The notes under the pieces: model-generated
The model's input: the letters and a program-made list of their open reading frames with translations, nothing else
Databases searched by the model: none
Told to the model about the DNA's origin: nothing
NCBI RefSeq assembly: GCF_000015765.1
Contig: NC_008942.1
Location: 573,921 to 637,920, forward strand
Origin: Methanocorpusculum labreanum Z
Lineage (GTDB): Archaea > Halobacteriota > Methanomicrobia > Methanomicrobiales > Methanocorpusculaceae
Direction of reading: 5' to 3'
Length of the DNA: 64,000 nt
Translations under genes and position numbers: made by a program
Shown: in pieces, positions 9,175 through 19,439 of the stretch
How positions within the stretch are numbered: position 1 is the first letter of the stretch
Layout: the number at the start of each line of letters is the position of its first letter

Positions 9175-11124
9175 TTACTCGAGAAGTTTTTCCGTTTTCG
9201 GATCCCAGGTCGGCATTTTTTTGCCGAGGATCAGAAGGGCCGCGACACACAGCGCAGCACCGATTGGAAGAACGATCCAGATTGGAAGGCCAAGGCCGAT
9301 CAGGAGATATGCCGCTACGGAAATCACGGCGATCGTCATTGCGTAGCCTATCTGTGTTTGAACGTGATCCATCAGACCGCATCCAGAACCCATCGATGAC
9401 AGAATCGTCGTATCCGAGATCGGAGAACAGTGATCACCAAAGATGGCTCCGGTAAGAACCGCTGATGAGCAAAGCACAATGAAGAGCGGATCTACTGCTT
9501 CACCGTTGATAACTCCTCCTCCGATAACGGCTGCAAGAGGGATGCACAGCGGCAGAAGAATCGCCATTGTTCCATACGCAGTTCCTGTTGCAAAAGAGAT
9601 CAAAGCTGCAATGATGAAGATCAGTGCGGGCACGATCCAAAGCGGGATGGAATCTGAGAAAATACCGGAAATGAAATAGGACGTACCAAGATCGCTGATA
9701 ACTGATCCGATCGACCAGGCAAGAATCAGGACGATACAGACGAAGACCATGGATTTCATACCATGTGCCCAGGTCTCTATACCTTCTTTCACGGTGAAAA
9801 TCCTCTGGGCAAAACCCATGATGATGGCAACGATACAGGCAAGAAGACCGGCCTGGAACAGGACAATACTTGCATCGGCAGAACTGTATGCATAGGTGAG
9901 GCCTTCAAAGAAGCTCATCTGAGTAAACAATTCCGCAGTGATGGTCTGACCGTTCGGAAGAATGCCGATACCTTCACCTGCCATAATGTAGGATACACCG
10001 TTCGTGTAGAAGAGAACGAGCGCCGAGATGATCAGAACGGCGATTGGGATGATTGCATTCCAGATATTTGGCGGGTGAACTTTTCTGGAAGTCGTCAATA
10101 TGCCGTGGTCATCCTTGAGTTCAGCTTTTTCCGGATCTTTGTCGTAGTCTTCTTCCGTTGCAACTTCGGAACCGGGTTTGATGGTTTGACCGGTTGTACG
10201 GGCACGCATCTCCGCTTTTGCCATCGGGCCGTATTCACGCAGAAGGAGGCCGGTTGCCAGCACGAAGAAGAGTGCGAGAATATTGTAGAACCGGTAGGGA
10301 ATCGTCTCGATGAAGATACCGAATGCGGACATGTCGGTGATGCCTGCAATACTAAGACCGGTGTTGATATTCACGATTTCGGTTCCGATCCACGTTGAAA
10401 CGAGAACGATTCCTGCGACCGGTGCCGCCGTCGAATCTACGAGGAATGCAAGTTTTTCACGCGAGATGCGGAACTTGTCGCAGACCGTACGCATGATAGG
10501 ACCAATAATAAGGGCGTTTGCATAATCATCGAAGAAGATGATCCATCCAGACAACCAGATGGCGACCTGTGCACTGCGGGGACCTTTGGCGATCTTGGTG
10601 ATCAGCGTTGCAAGACCACGCATACCTCCCATACGGGTGATGAGTGCGATCAGTGCTCCGATGACCAGGACCTGCATGAGAATTCCGGCATCCCACCGAT
10701 CTGCCATCGTTGCGACAAAATAATCGGTCGAGTTCAGGAATGCTCCCGATGCTGCACCAAAAATTGTGCCGGTAACAAGACAGAGGGTCCAGGCCCCGTT
10801 AAGAACACCAAGGAACAGAGAAAGAAGAACATTCTTTGTGAGGAATGCAAGAAGAAGAGCGAGCAGCGGGGCAAGAAGTGTAACGAAACCTAATGCATAG
10901 GCGAGTCGCATTTTGTCCACTTTGCCAGGATCGTTCACGACATCTTCGGCGTAAACACCGGTGGAATCTTCACCTAGTGTTGCTGCCGGGTGATTTTCAT
11001 ACCAAGAAATAAATCCGGAGTCTTCATCGGGGATTGTGGCGGCCCCGGTATAGGCAAGCGGAATTGCGAAGGCAATGAGAACCACTATAACACTGATGAT
11101 GCTAAGTAGTTTTTGTTTATCCAT
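9175..11124 (-). CDS. NhaC-family Na+/H+ antiporter
   Basis: Large membrane antiporter of about 649 residues, with roughly a dozen helices. Typical family stretches include WIIFFDDYANALIIG near residue 190 with its acidic pair, LVDSTAAPVAGIVLVSTWIGTE and IFGDHCSPISDTTILSS near the C-terminus. ATG at 11124 is preferred to the GTG at 11136 because GAGGTG lies upstream. Helix 1 is followed by an outside loop of about 45 residues rich in Asp and Glu, longer than usual, and a charged inner loop lies near residues 305-330. It likely exports Na+ in a cell that runs a sodium gradient. Specificity (NhaC or malate/lactate-coupled) is uncertain. Confidence 0.85.
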   Translation of the reverse strand: MDKQKLLSIISVIVVLIAFAIPLAYTGAATIPDEDSGFISWYENHPAATLGEDSTGVYAEDVVNDPGKVDKMRLAYALGFVTLLAPLLALLLAFLTKNVLLSLFLGVLNGAWTLCLVTGTIFGAASGAFLNSTDYFVATMADRWDAGILMQVLVIGALIALITRMGGMRGLATLITKIAKGPRSAQVAIWLSGWIIFFDDYANALIIGPIMRTVCDKFRISREKLAFLVDSTAAPVAGIVLVSTWIGTEIVNINTGLSIAGITDMSAFGIFIETIPYRFYNILALFFVLATGLLLREYGPMAKAEMRARTTGQTIKPGSEVATEEDYDKDPEKAELKDDHGILTTSRKVHPPNIWNAIIPIAVLIISALVLFYTNGVSYIMAGEGIGILPNGQTITAELFTQMSFFEGLTYAYSSADASIVLFQAGLLACIVAIIMGFAQRIFTVKEGIETWAHGMKSMVFVCIVLILAWSIGSVISDLGTSYFISGIFSDSIPLWIVPALIFIIAALISFATGTAYGTMAILLPLCIPLAAVIGGGVINGEAVDPLFIVLCSSAVLTGAIFGDHCSPISDTTILSSMGSGCGLMDHVQTQIGYAMTIAVISVAAYLLIGLGLPIWIVLPIGAALCVAALLILGKKMPTWDPKTEKLLE

Positions 11125-11139
11125 AAAATTTATCACACC

Positions 11140-11155
11140 TCAGGGTTTTCCCTGA
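11140..11155 (-). promoter_or_regulatory. hairpin covering the nhaC-type ribosome site
   Basis: TCAGGG-TTTT-CCCTGA is a perfect 6-bp stem with a 4-nt loop. On the transcribed strand its 3' arm runs straight into the GAGGTG ribosome site, so folding would mask part of it. A translation control function is inferred. Confidence 0.35.
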
Positions 11156-11309
11156 ATAGGAAAAGATTTAAACCACATCCTATTAATTGTCAGCGATTTA
11201 TCTGTCATATCATTTTGAAACAGAGTCTTTGAAGAGAACAACTTCAGACAAATTGACTCTATCGATGCGAAAAAATACGCGATGATAAATGGTGATGGGC
11301 CTCAGGCCT

Positions 11310-12503
11310 TCAATCAACCAAGATCATGCCGGGATTATTCCCTGTGAGGCACGCTCCGCCTTGAGGTGTGACGACAAAGGTATTTTCTATCCCAACAATC
11401 CCGATATCTTGTATCCCCTTCTTCGGCTCAATAGCGAGAGTCATATTTTCAGCAAGCGGTTCATCGAATCCTTTTGCAATAACCGGCATTTCGTCGATCT
11501 GAAGGCCGATCCCGTGACCGAGGAATTTGACCACCCGTTCTTTGTAGCCCATGAAATTCTGTTTGAAATCCTCATCGAGATCATCCATTATCGTCTGATA
11601 GATCACCGACGGAGCCATGCCTGGTTTCAGCATCGAGGCAACGGCATTCTGGATATCGACGCATTTGTAGTGCATCTCGATAACCTCATCCGGCAGAGAT
11701 TTGCCAAACATATAGGTCATCGTTTTATCGGTCTGATATCCGTGATACCCGCATCCTACATCCAGATACACGAGATCGCCGTATTTCAGTTTCCTGTCGG
11801 GACTGCCAAGGACCGGAGCATACGGCCCTATACCACGGTTTCCGCTTGCTCCGTTAAAATAGGACGGATAAAGGGAACTCTCGCCGAACCCGATATGTCC
11901 CATCCTGACTTCCGTGTCGAACATCCCGAATCGTACGATTCCCTGATGTCCTTCACGAATCATGATCTGATAGAGCTCGGTTCCAAGTTCTGCTTCGCTC
12001 ATCCCTTCCCGAAGAATATTGGGCACCAGTTCTTCTTTCACATGGCGGTGGATATCCCCGGATTTTCTCATCAGCGTCAGTTCATATTCACTCTTCACCG
12101 ATCTGACATCTGCAATTATTCGATCAGCTGAAGCGATATGCTTGAACGGGAAATACTTCAAAAATCTCTGCAGGTGGGCATACGAGATTACTTCCGTTTC
12201 CGTATACACCGTATCGCCGGTAATGGCCGTTTGTTTTGCAGCATCGCGGAAACTGTCCATTGGCCGAATATCGTTGAATGTTGATTCGTCGAGCGCGCGC
12301 GAATAACTGTTTCTTACCCAGAAAACTGCATCATCACGTTTTGGTATCAGAAGAACGCCGTCCTGCATCGTGCCGGTGAAGTAATAGAGATTGACCTTGC
12401 CAAAAACCGCTGCATATTCCCAGTCCGGGTATTTATTATCCATCTGAGCATGAAAACGGGCCATCCGGTTTTCAAGTTCAGCGAGAGGGACATTATTTTG
12501 CAT
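11310..12503 (-). CDS. M24-family metallopeptidase (Xaa-Pro aminopeptidase-like)
   Basis: Cytosolic dimetal peptidase or a hydrolase of that fold, about 397 residues. The C-terminal pita-bread domain shows the metal ligands: Asp residues in [16 protein letters not shown], His in [12 protein letters not shown], and Glu in IEPKKG and GIENTFVV. The N-terminal half (creatinase-like) begins [10 protein letters not shown]. The open frame extends to 12698 and would overlap ilvD by 56 nt, so I take ATG 12503. A TATA-like sequence about 25 bp upstream (GTATTATCC near 12525-12535) suggests a leaderless transcript. The substrate is not evident. Confidence 0.82.
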   Translation of the reverse strand: MQNNVPLAELENRMARFHAQMDNKYPDWEYAAVFGKVNLYYFTGTMQDGVLLIPKRDDAVFWVRNSYSRALDESTFNDIRPMDSFRDAAKQTAITGDTVYTETEVISYAHLQRFLKYFPFKHIASADRIIADVRSVKSEYELTLMRKSGDIHRHVKEELVPNILREGMSEAELGTELYQIMIREGHQGIVRFGMFDTEVRMGHIGFGESSLYPSYFNGASGNRGIGPYAPVLGSPDRKLKYGDLVYLDVGCGYHGYQTDKTMTYMFGKSLPDEVIEMHYKCVDIQNAVASMLKPGMAPSVIYQTIMDDLDEDFKQNFMGYKERVVKFLGHGIGLQIDEMPVIAKGFDEPLAENMTLAIEPKKGIQDIGIVGIENTFVVTPQGGACLTGNNPGMILVD

Positions 12504-12642
12504 AACCAGTTTATCGAGAAGAAAGGGATAATACTTGGCATCCGGCAATGCATTCAGACGGCAAAAATATGGCTTCGGTTCCTTGAAGCGAAGATGCACA
12601 CGCGTCCGATTTAAGTGGAGCTTTCTAAAAAAAATAAAAAAA

Positions 12643-14286
12643 TTATTCAGGCACGGCGCCCTTATCGGCCTGACCAGCGTATCGTGCATATCGTGCAAGC
12701 ACGCCCTTTAACTCTCTTTCTTTGGGCACCCACGTCTTTCTTCTCTCTGCAAGTTCCGCCTCGTCAACGAGAAGATCCAGTGTTTGTTCATAGAGATCGA
12801 TCTTGATGATGTCTCCCTCACGAACAAGGCCGATCGGTCCTCCTGCCTTTGCTTCCGGAGCAACATGACCTATACACGGACCACGAGTTCCGCCGGAAAA
12901 ACGTCCGTCCGTCACAAGAGCTACATGCGTATAGCCAAGACCCATCAGTGCCGAGGTCGGGGAAAGCATCTCCGGCATGCCCGGTCCTCCTTTCGGTCCC
13001 TCATACCGGATAACGATCACGTCGCCTTCGACGATCTTTCCGGTAAGAATCGCGTCCATCGCCTCGTTCTCTCCGTCAAAAACCCGTGCGGGTCCCTGAT
13101 GCTTCCACATCGCATCGATTACTGCTGCCGATTTGATCACCGACCCGTTCGGCGCAAGCGAGCCTTTCAGGATCTTCAGCCCGCCTGCTTTGTGAACGGC
13201 ATTTTCCAGACTGTGGATCACATTTTCATCCACGTATTTCACGCCGTCTGCGATCGAAAACACTGTTTTTCCCGAAACCGTCATACAGTCGTCAAGATGC
13301 GGTCTGATCTGTTTGAAGACCGCGGGGATCCCCCCTGAGTGATATAACGTCTGCATTGAGTGTGGTCCTCCGGGCTGCATCGAACAGATGTGCGGAACGG
13401 TTGCTCCCATCTGGGTAAAATCATCAAGGCTCAGCGAGACATCCGCTTCCTGAGCGATCGCCATTAAGTGAAGGACCGTGTTCGTTGAACCGCCAAGCGC
13501 CATATCTACGGCGATGGCGTTTTTCAGCGAATTTTTCGTGATGATGTCACGGGGTTTGACATCCTCTTTGATCATCTCAACGATTCTGACACCGCTTTCA
13601 TAGGCGATCCGGAGTTTGGCCGCATCCACTGCGGGAATCGCCGCACAGCCGGGAAGGGACATTCCCATCGCTTCGGTCATGCAGGCCATCGTATTTGCCG
13701 TATATAATCCCTGACAACTGCCGCACCCAGGCATTGCCGCGGCTTCCAGTTCATGAAGTTCCTCCTCGCTCATTTTGCGGGCAGCCACCTTGCCGACCCC
13801 CTCGAAAATATCGGTCAGGGAAAGTTCGCAACCTTTGTGATGTCCGGGGAGCATGTTCCCGCCGGTGACGACGATCGCCGGAATATTACATCGTGCCGCC
13901 GCCATAAGCATGCCGGGAACGATCTTATCACAAGTGCAGATACAGACAAGAGCATCGAACCGGTGGGCCTGGATCATGAGTTCAACTGAATCCGCGATGT
14001 TTTCCCGTGAGGCTAGCGAGTACCGCATCCCTTCATGTCCCATCGCGATACCGTCGCAAATTCCTATCGTGTTGAACTCAAAAGCAACACCCCCGCCTGC
14101 CGCAACTCCCTCTCTTACGCGTTCGGCAACCATTCTGAGATGCGTGTGTCCCGGAACTATCGTGTTCCAGGAGTTTGCGATCCCGACAAAGGGTTTTTTC
14201 ATCTCTTGATCAGAAATCCCGAGTGAGCGTATAAGAGCCCTGTTGGGTGCTCTGGTGTATCCTGATTTCACATCATCGCTGCGCAT
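12643..14286 (-). CDS. ilvD: dihydroxy-acid dehydratase
   Basis: Iron-sulfur dehydratase that forms 2-oxoisovalerate and 3-methyl-2-oxovalerate, so it serves valine, leucine and isoleucine. About 547 residues. Cluster ligands are visible in CTCDKIVPG and [14 protein letters not shown], with [20 protein letters not shown] and GHVAPEA downstream. ATG 14286 (MRSDDVKSG) matches the family start; a 10-codon extension to 14316 would overlap the TATA box. It complements the cimA-ilvBN-leuCDB operon at 1-7.7 kb but is a separate unit. Confidence 0.95.
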   Translation of the reverse strand: MRSDDVKSGYTRAPNRALIRSLGISDQEMKKPFVGIANSWNTIVPGHTHLRMVAERVREGVAAGGGVAFEFNTIGICDGIAMGHEGMRYSLASRENIADSVELMIQAHRFDALVCICTCDKIVPGMLMAAARCNIPAIVVTGGNMLPGHHKGCELSLTDIFEGVGKVAARKMSEEELHELEAAAMPGCGSCQGLYTANTMACMTEAMGMSLPGCAAIPAVDAAKLRIAYESGVRIVEMIKEDVKPRDIITKNSLKNAIAVDMALGGSTNTVLHLMAIAQEADVSLSLDDFTQMGATVPHICSMQPGGPHSMQTLYHSGGIPAVFKQIRPHLDDCMTVSGKTVFSIADGVKYVDENVIHSLENAVHKAGGLKILKGSLAPNGSVIKSAAVIDAMWKHQGPARVFDGENEAMDAILTGKIVEGDVIVIRYEGPKGGPGMPEMLSPTSALMGLGYTHVALVTDGRFSGGTRGPCIGHVAPEAKAGGPIGLVREGDIIKIDLYEQTLDLLVDEAELAERRKTWVPKERELKGVLARYARYAGQADKGAVPE

Positions 14287-14314
14287 CTGAATCACATAGA
14301 TAAAGGTAATAGGC

Positions 14315-14324
14315 AATAATAAAA
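14315..14324 (-). promoter_or_regulatory. TATA box of ilvD
   Basis: Minus-strand TTTTATTATT. Its centre is about 33 bp upstream of the ATG at 14286, predicting a leader of roughly 8 nt. Inferred from spacing and composition. Confidence 0.45.
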
Positions 14325-14389
14325 CAAGCGGCCGAAAATTTCTGATTACTTAAAGGAAAGCTAATGCGCAAAAAAGGAAAGCGGGCTGC

Positions 14390-14935
14390 TTATCTGTGGT
14401 GCAGCCCCTCTTCGTTCAGATTGTCCCAGAAGATCTTTCCGAGAAATTTTAGATCGGTGTATTTTCCGTCAAGATAAAACGCCATTTTTTTGGTTCCTTC
14501 CAGTTCGTATCCCAGCCGTTCATACAGACAGACGGCACGCGGATTCGTGTCGGCGACCAGACATTCCATCCGGATAAATCCGCGTTTTTTGGCTTCATCT
14601 TCAAGATGCATTATCGCTTTTGTACCGATACTCATCCCCCAGTACGCCGGTTCGATATACAGAAAAAATGTCGCGCTGTGGGATAGCCGGGTTCCGGGCG
14701 GCTGGGAATAAAAGCCGGCACCGCCGATTATCCGATCTTTGTAATGCATGCACCAGAGAGAAACGATTCCTGACTGGATGTAAGACCATAATGCCATTGT
14801 TGCCTCCATCGAAACCGGCGGGATGGATTCGAAATGCTCTGCAATCTCGGGGATATTGCATAACTCATTGATCCGCCCAAGTTCCGACTCCTGGACCGGG
14901 CAAAACCGAACCTGTGCGGAGATACTTTCAGCCAT
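14390..14935 (-). CDS. GNAT-family N-acetyltransferase
   Basis: A 181-residue protein with the GNAT fold. Residues about 85-125 (YIEPAYWGMSIGTKAIMHLEDEAKKRG) carry the acetyl-CoA pyrophosphate loop, and LVADTNPRAVCLYERLGYELEG the conserved beta6-beta7 region seen in RimI/SpeG-like enzymes. The acceptor is unknown: protein N-termini, polyamines or small molecules are all possible. It lies upstream of ilvD on the same strand with 103 bp between; ilvD has its own TATA box, so co-transcription is doubtful. Confidence 0.8.
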   Translation of the reverse strand: MAESISAQVRFCPVQESELGRINELCNIPEIAEHFESIPPVSMEATMALWSYIQSGIVSLWCMHYKDRIIGGAGFYSQPPGTRLSHSATFFLYIEPAYWGMSIGTKAIMHLEDEAKKRGFIRMECLVADTNPRAVCLYERLGYELEGTKKMAFYLDGKYTDLKFLGKIFWDNLNEEGLHHR

Positions 14936-15094
14936 GAGCTAGTGTGGGAAGGCGGATACAATAAATTTATCGTGGGTGAATTCGGGTCGGGGACCCTCGC
15001 CGGTGTCCGGAAATTCTTTGTCATTCCCTCCTTACAAAAATCCGCTGTATGAGGTCGCCATAATTAAAGCCCTCCAGAACCAATACAGTACCAG

Positions 15095-15946
15095 ATGACT
15101 ATAGTTGCATGCCTTGGAGTGGGCAGAATCGGCGGAGAAGTTGCATACGTTTCTGCCCTCAGAAAATTTGCCGACGAACTCGTCCTTTTCGATATCAGCG
15201 AACCCCTGCAGCATGCCCAAAAACTCGATATAATTCACGGGATGGATATTCCCGTGTCCACAAACCCTGCCGATCTCAAAGACGCCGATTACTGTATATT
15301 TTCTGCCGGCTACTCGCGGTCCCCCAACATAAAAACGCGTGCCGATCTTTTTGATAAAAATCTCCCGATCGCAAAGGAATCTTCGGAACTTCTGAAAGGA
15401 TTCTCCGGCAAACTCATCGTCGTTACAAATCCTATGGATGTTTTTACCTGGTACTTTGCCAAAAAAAGCTGCCTTGACGAAAGTCAGGTCGTCGGGTTCG
15501 GCGGTCTTCTCGACAGCAGAAGATTCACCGTGGTGCTTCGCTCAATAGGAATCGAAGCAGAGGGCCAGGTCCTCGGCGAACACGGCGAACACCAGGTCCC
15601 GCTCTTTTCCAGTCTGGACATCGACATTCCTATCCCGGTAAGAGAAGAGATCCTAACCGGTCTTCGCGGCTCTTCGATGCCGGTCATCAAAGGAAAAGCA
15701 GGTACGGTTTTTGGCCCGGCATATCACATCGCCTCCATGCTGGAAAAAATCGAAAAGGGAGAAAGAATCATCTGTTCTCTTCCGGCAAACGGTGCTTACG
15801 GGATAGAAGGCTGTTCACTTGGACTGCCGGCTGTCGTGACGCGTTCCGGCGCAAAGATCGATGAAAGTCTAAAATTCGACCCTTGGGAAATGGAAAAACT
15901 TCATGAGGCTGCGGATTTCCTACAGGGACTTTGCAGGAGAGTATAG
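15095..15946 (+). CDS. malate/lactate dehydrogenase family protein
   Basis: NAD(P)-dependent 2-hydroxyacid dehydrogenase, 283 residues. It has the Rossmann motif CLGVGRIGGEVA at the N-terminus, the acidic VLFDISEPL, the TRADLFDKN loop, VVTNPMDVFTWY, and the catalytic-histidine motif LGEHGEHQVP near residue 162. It probably interconverts malate and oxaloacetate in the incomplete reductive TCA branch. It abuts polB with no gap (stop then ATG), so the two share a transcript although they do unrelated jobs. Lactate specificity is possible. Confidence 0.85.
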   Translation: MTIVACLGVGRIGGEVAYVSALRKFADELVLFDISEPLQHAQKLDIIHGMDIPVSTNPADLKDADYCIFSAGYSRSPNIKTRADLFDKNLPIAKESSELLKGFSGKLIVVTNPMDVFTWYFAKKSCLDESQVVGFGGLLDSRRFTVVLRSIGIEAEGQVLGEHGEHQVPLFSSLDIDIPIPVREEILTGLRGSSMPVIKGKAGTVFGPAYHIASMLEKIEKGERIICSLPANGAYGIEGCSLGLPAVVTRSGAKIDESLKFDPWEMEKLHEAADFLQGLCRRV

Positions 15947-18337
15947 ATGGAAATTGCCATCAATCAGGCAGAATACTCAAATGCTCCCGGAGGTCCGGTT
16001 GTTCACATCTTTGGAAGAGAAGCGGACGGGACCCCTCATCAGCTGAAAGTCACCGGATTTCGTCCCTACTTCTGGGTTCGTGAAAGCGAAGCAGACAAAC
16101 CCCACACGGAAAAAATTGACGTTACGCAGGATCGCGGGGTCTCCATCAAAGGCGAACCTCTTCGCCGGATATATACGGAAAAACCCGGCGACGTCAGAAA
16201 TATCAGGGACAACTACCACCATTTCGAAGCCGACATCCCGTTCGCCACCAGGTTTCTCATCGACACCGGCCTTACCGGCGGTGTCCGTGCTCCGTTGGAC
16301 GAGTGTTCTTTTACCGAACTCTCACCGGCAGAGGTAATATCCAGACCGCGGGTCTGTATGTGCGATATTGAGTGTGATGACAGAAACGGATTTCCCGAAC
16401 CGGAACGCGATCCGATCATCTGTATAACCTGTCACGATTCGTTCGACGATCAGTATACAACGTTTGTTTTGAATGGAAAAACCAAAGGCGGATACGGCAG
16501 CGCCGAACCTCTTGCAAGCGGATGTTTTTCCAAGTGTCATACAATCATTTCCTATGACACCGAACGCGATCTTTTCGCAGGCTTCATCGATTACATCAAG
16601 GAGAAAGATCCCGATATTCTCTCCGGCTGGAACTTCATCGACTTCGATGCCGAGTACATCCTCAAGCGTGCCGAAACCCTAGGTTTCCGTTCCGAAGTCT
16701 TTGCCCGGATGCCCGGAATGACCGAGCGAAATGCGATGAGGGGACGTGTCATCTTCGATCTTCTCGCAGCATACAAGAAGATGCAGGGAAGTCAGAAGGA
16801 GTCGTATCGTCTCGACGCCGTCGCCGAAGATGAACTCGGCGAGACCAAAGTCCGGTACATTGGAACTCTTGGCGATCTCTGGGATAACGACCCCCTGAAG
16901 ATGGTAGAGTACAACTTCAAGGATGTCGAGTTGTGCGTTGGGATCAACAGGAAGAACAACATCATCGAGTTCTATCAGGAAGTTGCCAGATATGTGGGCT
17001 GTCCTCTGGATAAAACGCTGAACTCTTCGAACGTCATCGACATCTATATTCTCAGAAAAGCGTTCGGCAAATTTATCCTGCCGTCCAAAGGAAACGCCTC
17101 GGGCGAGGAGTTCGAAGGAGCGACCGTTTTTGATCCAAGTAAAGGTGTTCGGGAGAACGTCATCGTTTTGGATCTGAAATCGCTCTATCCAATGGCTATG
17201 ATGACGTTGAACGCTTCTCCGGAGACGAAATCCCCCGATGGCGAGATCCATGCCCCAAACGGGATACGGTTCAGAAAATCTCCGGACGGTCTGACCCGTT
17301 CGATCATCAGCGAGTTGATGGCAGAACGCGACGAACGGAAAAAACTCAGAAACAGTTTTCCGTTCGGATCTGATGAGTACACTCTGTACGATATGCAGCA
17401 GAACGTGCTGAAAGTGATCATGAACACGTATTACGGAGTCTCGGGTTTCTCCAGATTCCGGTTGTATGACCGGGACATCGGAGCGGCCGTGACTTCCGTA
17501 GGCCGTGCGATCATTCAGCACACGAAACTCGTTATAACCAAGCGCGGGTATGACGTGATTTACGGCGATACGGATTCATGTTTTGTGCAGATACCGTTCA
17601 CGTCTCTTGAAGATACGATGAAAATCGCCCGAGAGATCGAGGAGGAACTCAACGCAAGCTACCTGTCATTTGCACGGGAGACTCTCGGCGCGGATATGAA
17701 CTTCTTCTCGATCAAGTTCGAGAAGATCTACCGGAGATTTTTCCAGGGTGGTGCAAAGAAGCGGTATGCAGGACATCTGATCTGGAAAGAGGGACAGGAT
17801 GTCGATAAAATTGATATAACCGGGTTTGAGATGAAGAGATCCGATTCGGCACAAATCACTCGCGAAGTACAGGAGCGTGTTCTGGAGATGATCCTGAAAG
17901 GAAACGGCAAAGAAGACATAAAACAGTATCTGCCTGAGGTTCTGACGATGTACCGCGCGGGAAAATGTCCGCTTGAAAAGGCCGGCATCCCAAGCGGGAT
18001 AAATAAATCTCTTGCCGATTACGCTCATCTAGACGCGCACGGACGTGGGGCCATCTACTCGAATACCTATCTTGGAACCGACTTCAAACGCGGCAGCAAG
18101 CCCAAGCGGCTTTACATCAAACGGACATATATGCCTGAAAAGTATCCAGATACGGATGTACTCTGCTTTGAGTATCCCGATCAGGTTCCAGAAGGAGCGT
18201 TCGAGATCGACTGGGAAACGATGCTTGAAAAAACGATCCAGGCACCGCTGAACCGGATCTTCGACGCGCTCGGGTGGGACTGGGATGAGTTTGACCCGAC
18301 CAAGTCACGAAAAACGACGCTGGATATGTTCTTCTAA
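15947..18337 (+). CDS. polB: family B replicative DNA polymerase
   Basis: A 796-residue polymerase with 3'-5' proofreading. Exonuclease motifs are Exo I D140-I-E142, Exo II NFIDFDAEY and Exo III YNFKDVEL. Polymerase motifs are A (DLKSLYP, Asp near 409), B (KVIMNTYYG) and C (YGDTDS, residues 539-544). All catalytic acids are present, so the enzyme should be active in synthesis and proofreading. It is translated directly after the dehydrogenase gene. A stem-loop follows its stop and it converges with a nucleotidyltransferase. Confidence 0.97.
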   Translation: MEIAINQAEYSNAPGGPVVHIFGREADGTPHQLKVTGFRPYFWVRESEADKPHTEKIDVTQDRGVSIKGEPLRRIYTEKPGDVRNIRDNYHHFEADIPFATRFLIDTGLTGGVRAPLDECSFTELSPAEVISRPRVCMCDIECDDRNGFPEPERDPIICITCHDSFDDQYTTFVLNGKTKGGYGSAEPLASGCFSKCHTIISYDTERDLFAGFIDYIKEKDPDILSGWNFIDFDAEYILKRAETLGFRSEVFARMPGMTERNAMRGRVIFDLLAAYKKMQGSQKESYRLDAVAEDELGETKVRYIGTLGDLWDNDPLKMVEYNFKDVELCVGINRKNNIIEFYQEVARYVGCPLDKTLNSSNVIDIYILRKAFGKFILPSKGNASGEEFEGATVFDPSKGVRENVIVLDLKSLYPMAMMTLNASPETKSPDGEIHAPNGIRFRKSPDGLTRSIISELMAERDERKKLRNSFPFGSDEYTLYDMQQNVLKVIMNTYYGVSGFSRFRLYDRDIGAAVTSVGRAIIQHTKLVITKRGYDVIYGDTDSCFVQIPFTSLEDTMKIAREIEEELNASYLSFARETLGADMNFFSIKFEKIYRRFFQGGAKKRYAGHLIWKEGQDVDKIDITGFEMKRSDSAQITREVQERVLEMILKGNGKEDIKQYLPEVLTMYRAGKCPLEKAGIPSGINKSLADYAHLDAHGRGAIYSNTYLGTDFKRGSKPKRLYIKRTYMPEKYPDTDVLCFEYPDQVPEGAFEIDWETMLEKTIQAPLNRIFDALGWDWDEFDPTKSRKTTLDMFF

Positions 18338-18347
18338 ATTTGGCACA

Positions 18348-18366
18348 GGAGTTTAGTATAAACTCC
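18348..18366. terminator. bidirectional stem-loop between convergent genes
   Basis: GGAGTTTA-GTA-TAAACTCC forms a perfect 8-bp stem with a 3-nt loop, followed on the plus strand by TTTT shortly after. It sits 10 bp after the polB stop and 20 bp after the stop of the facing gene, so it may end both transcripts. Confidence 0.5.
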
Positions 18367-18385
18367 CGCACCTTTTCTAAAAAAA

Positions 18386-19312
18386 TTACTGATCGAGCAG
18401 AGTTCTCGAGACGATGTACTCGCCGTGGGCTTCGCGGGTCGTTCCGACGATAAGCCAGGTCTGATCCCCGTGCTCCTCGACGACGCCCTTTGCTTCCAGC
18501 GTTTCTCCCGTGAAACACTGGCCGCAGTAGGTGTGCGTGAAAGATAAGACCATGTCGATCTCTTCGTGGTCGACTTTATAGATCCCGGGCGAATCGAATG
18601 CCAGACTTGCATCGGTGACTTTTGCTTCGATCGTCATCACGCCCGTTTTTTCGCCGAGCGTGATCGGCGGAACGGATCTGATATTGTCGTATCCTCTTGA
18701 GTAGAGCAGATCGAAGTAGGTCCCTTCGAACTCGCCGCGGTTGAACTTCCGGCTCTCGTGCAGAACGAAGTCGTCGAAACTGATGTCGGGGACCCGCTTC
18801 CGGTAAACTTTCTGCCACATCTCTTCGCTCATCTCCGGGATCTTTCCCGCCTTCACCGCGGCCATCAGCTGCTCGCGTGCCAAAAACCAGGCCGAGCCGT
18901 AGACGACCATGTCGATGTCGGACGCGGAATTTTCCAGACCCGCAAGCAGGGATCCCGTGCATCCAAAGGTCATTGGGGGCAGATCAAAGTGGGAAAAAAG
19001 CCGGGCGACTCTGGGGTTTCTCGCAGCAATGTTTGCCGCTTCTTCTTCGGGCTTCAACACACGCACGATGTCTGAGAGGGGAACACGGTGTACCAGATCA
19101 AGGTATTCGGGTTTGTGTTCTTTGACCCAGGCAAAGGCGTCGGCAAAATCGTATTTTTTATATCGGATCCCGGACGGCGCTGTTCTGTCCCCGTCCTGTG
19201 TCGGGACATAGCGCAGCACGCATTCGGCGCGGGAATCGTTTTCATACCCCGAAACGGCGTAAAGACAGCCGTCTTCGGTCATAACAAAATCACGTAAACG
19301 AATCGGTTTCAT
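18386..19312 (-). CDS. predicted nucleotidyltransferase (COG1665-like)
   Basis: A 308-residue protein with a minimal polymerase-beta-type nucleotidyltransferase signature, GCTGSLLAGLENSASDIDMVVYG, near residues 118-140. The GS dipeptide and the D-x-D pair are intact. The C-terminal 60-70 residues (HTYCGQCFTGETLEAKGVVEE) look like a small beta domain. As I recall, archaeal relatives are annotated only as predicted nucleotidyltransferases; no substrate is known to me. It is convergent with polB. Confidence 0.65.
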   Translation of the reverse strand: MKPIRLRDFVMTEDGCLYAVSGYENDSRAECVLRYVPTQDGDRTAPSGIRYKKYDFADAFAWVKEHKPEYLDLVHRVPLSDIVRVLKPEEEAANIAARNPRVARLFSHFDLPPMTFGCTGSLLAGLENSASDIDMVVYGSAWFLAREQLMAAVKAGKIPEMSEEMWQKVYRKRVPDISFDDFVLHESRKFNRGEFEGTYFDLLYSRGYDNIRSVPPITLGEKTGVMTIEAKVTDASLAFDSPGIYKVDHEEIDMVLSFTHTYCGQCFTGETLEAKGVVEEHGDQTWLIVGTTREAHGEYIVSRTLLDQ

Positions 19313-19439
19313 AAAAATACACGGCTCTTTTTTTCATCTATTCGGGTAAATCCAGGTAGGGAAAGTTTGTCTCCATTTTTTGGCATTTTTCGATCTAACA
19401 TGTTTCATTCACCTGTTTTTCGATTGCGTATCTATAATT

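Noticed and set aside
12504-12698. N-terminal extension of the M24 peptidase
   Set aside because: It would overlap the end of ilvD, has no family resemblance, and a TATA-like sequence lies within it, placing initiation at 12503.
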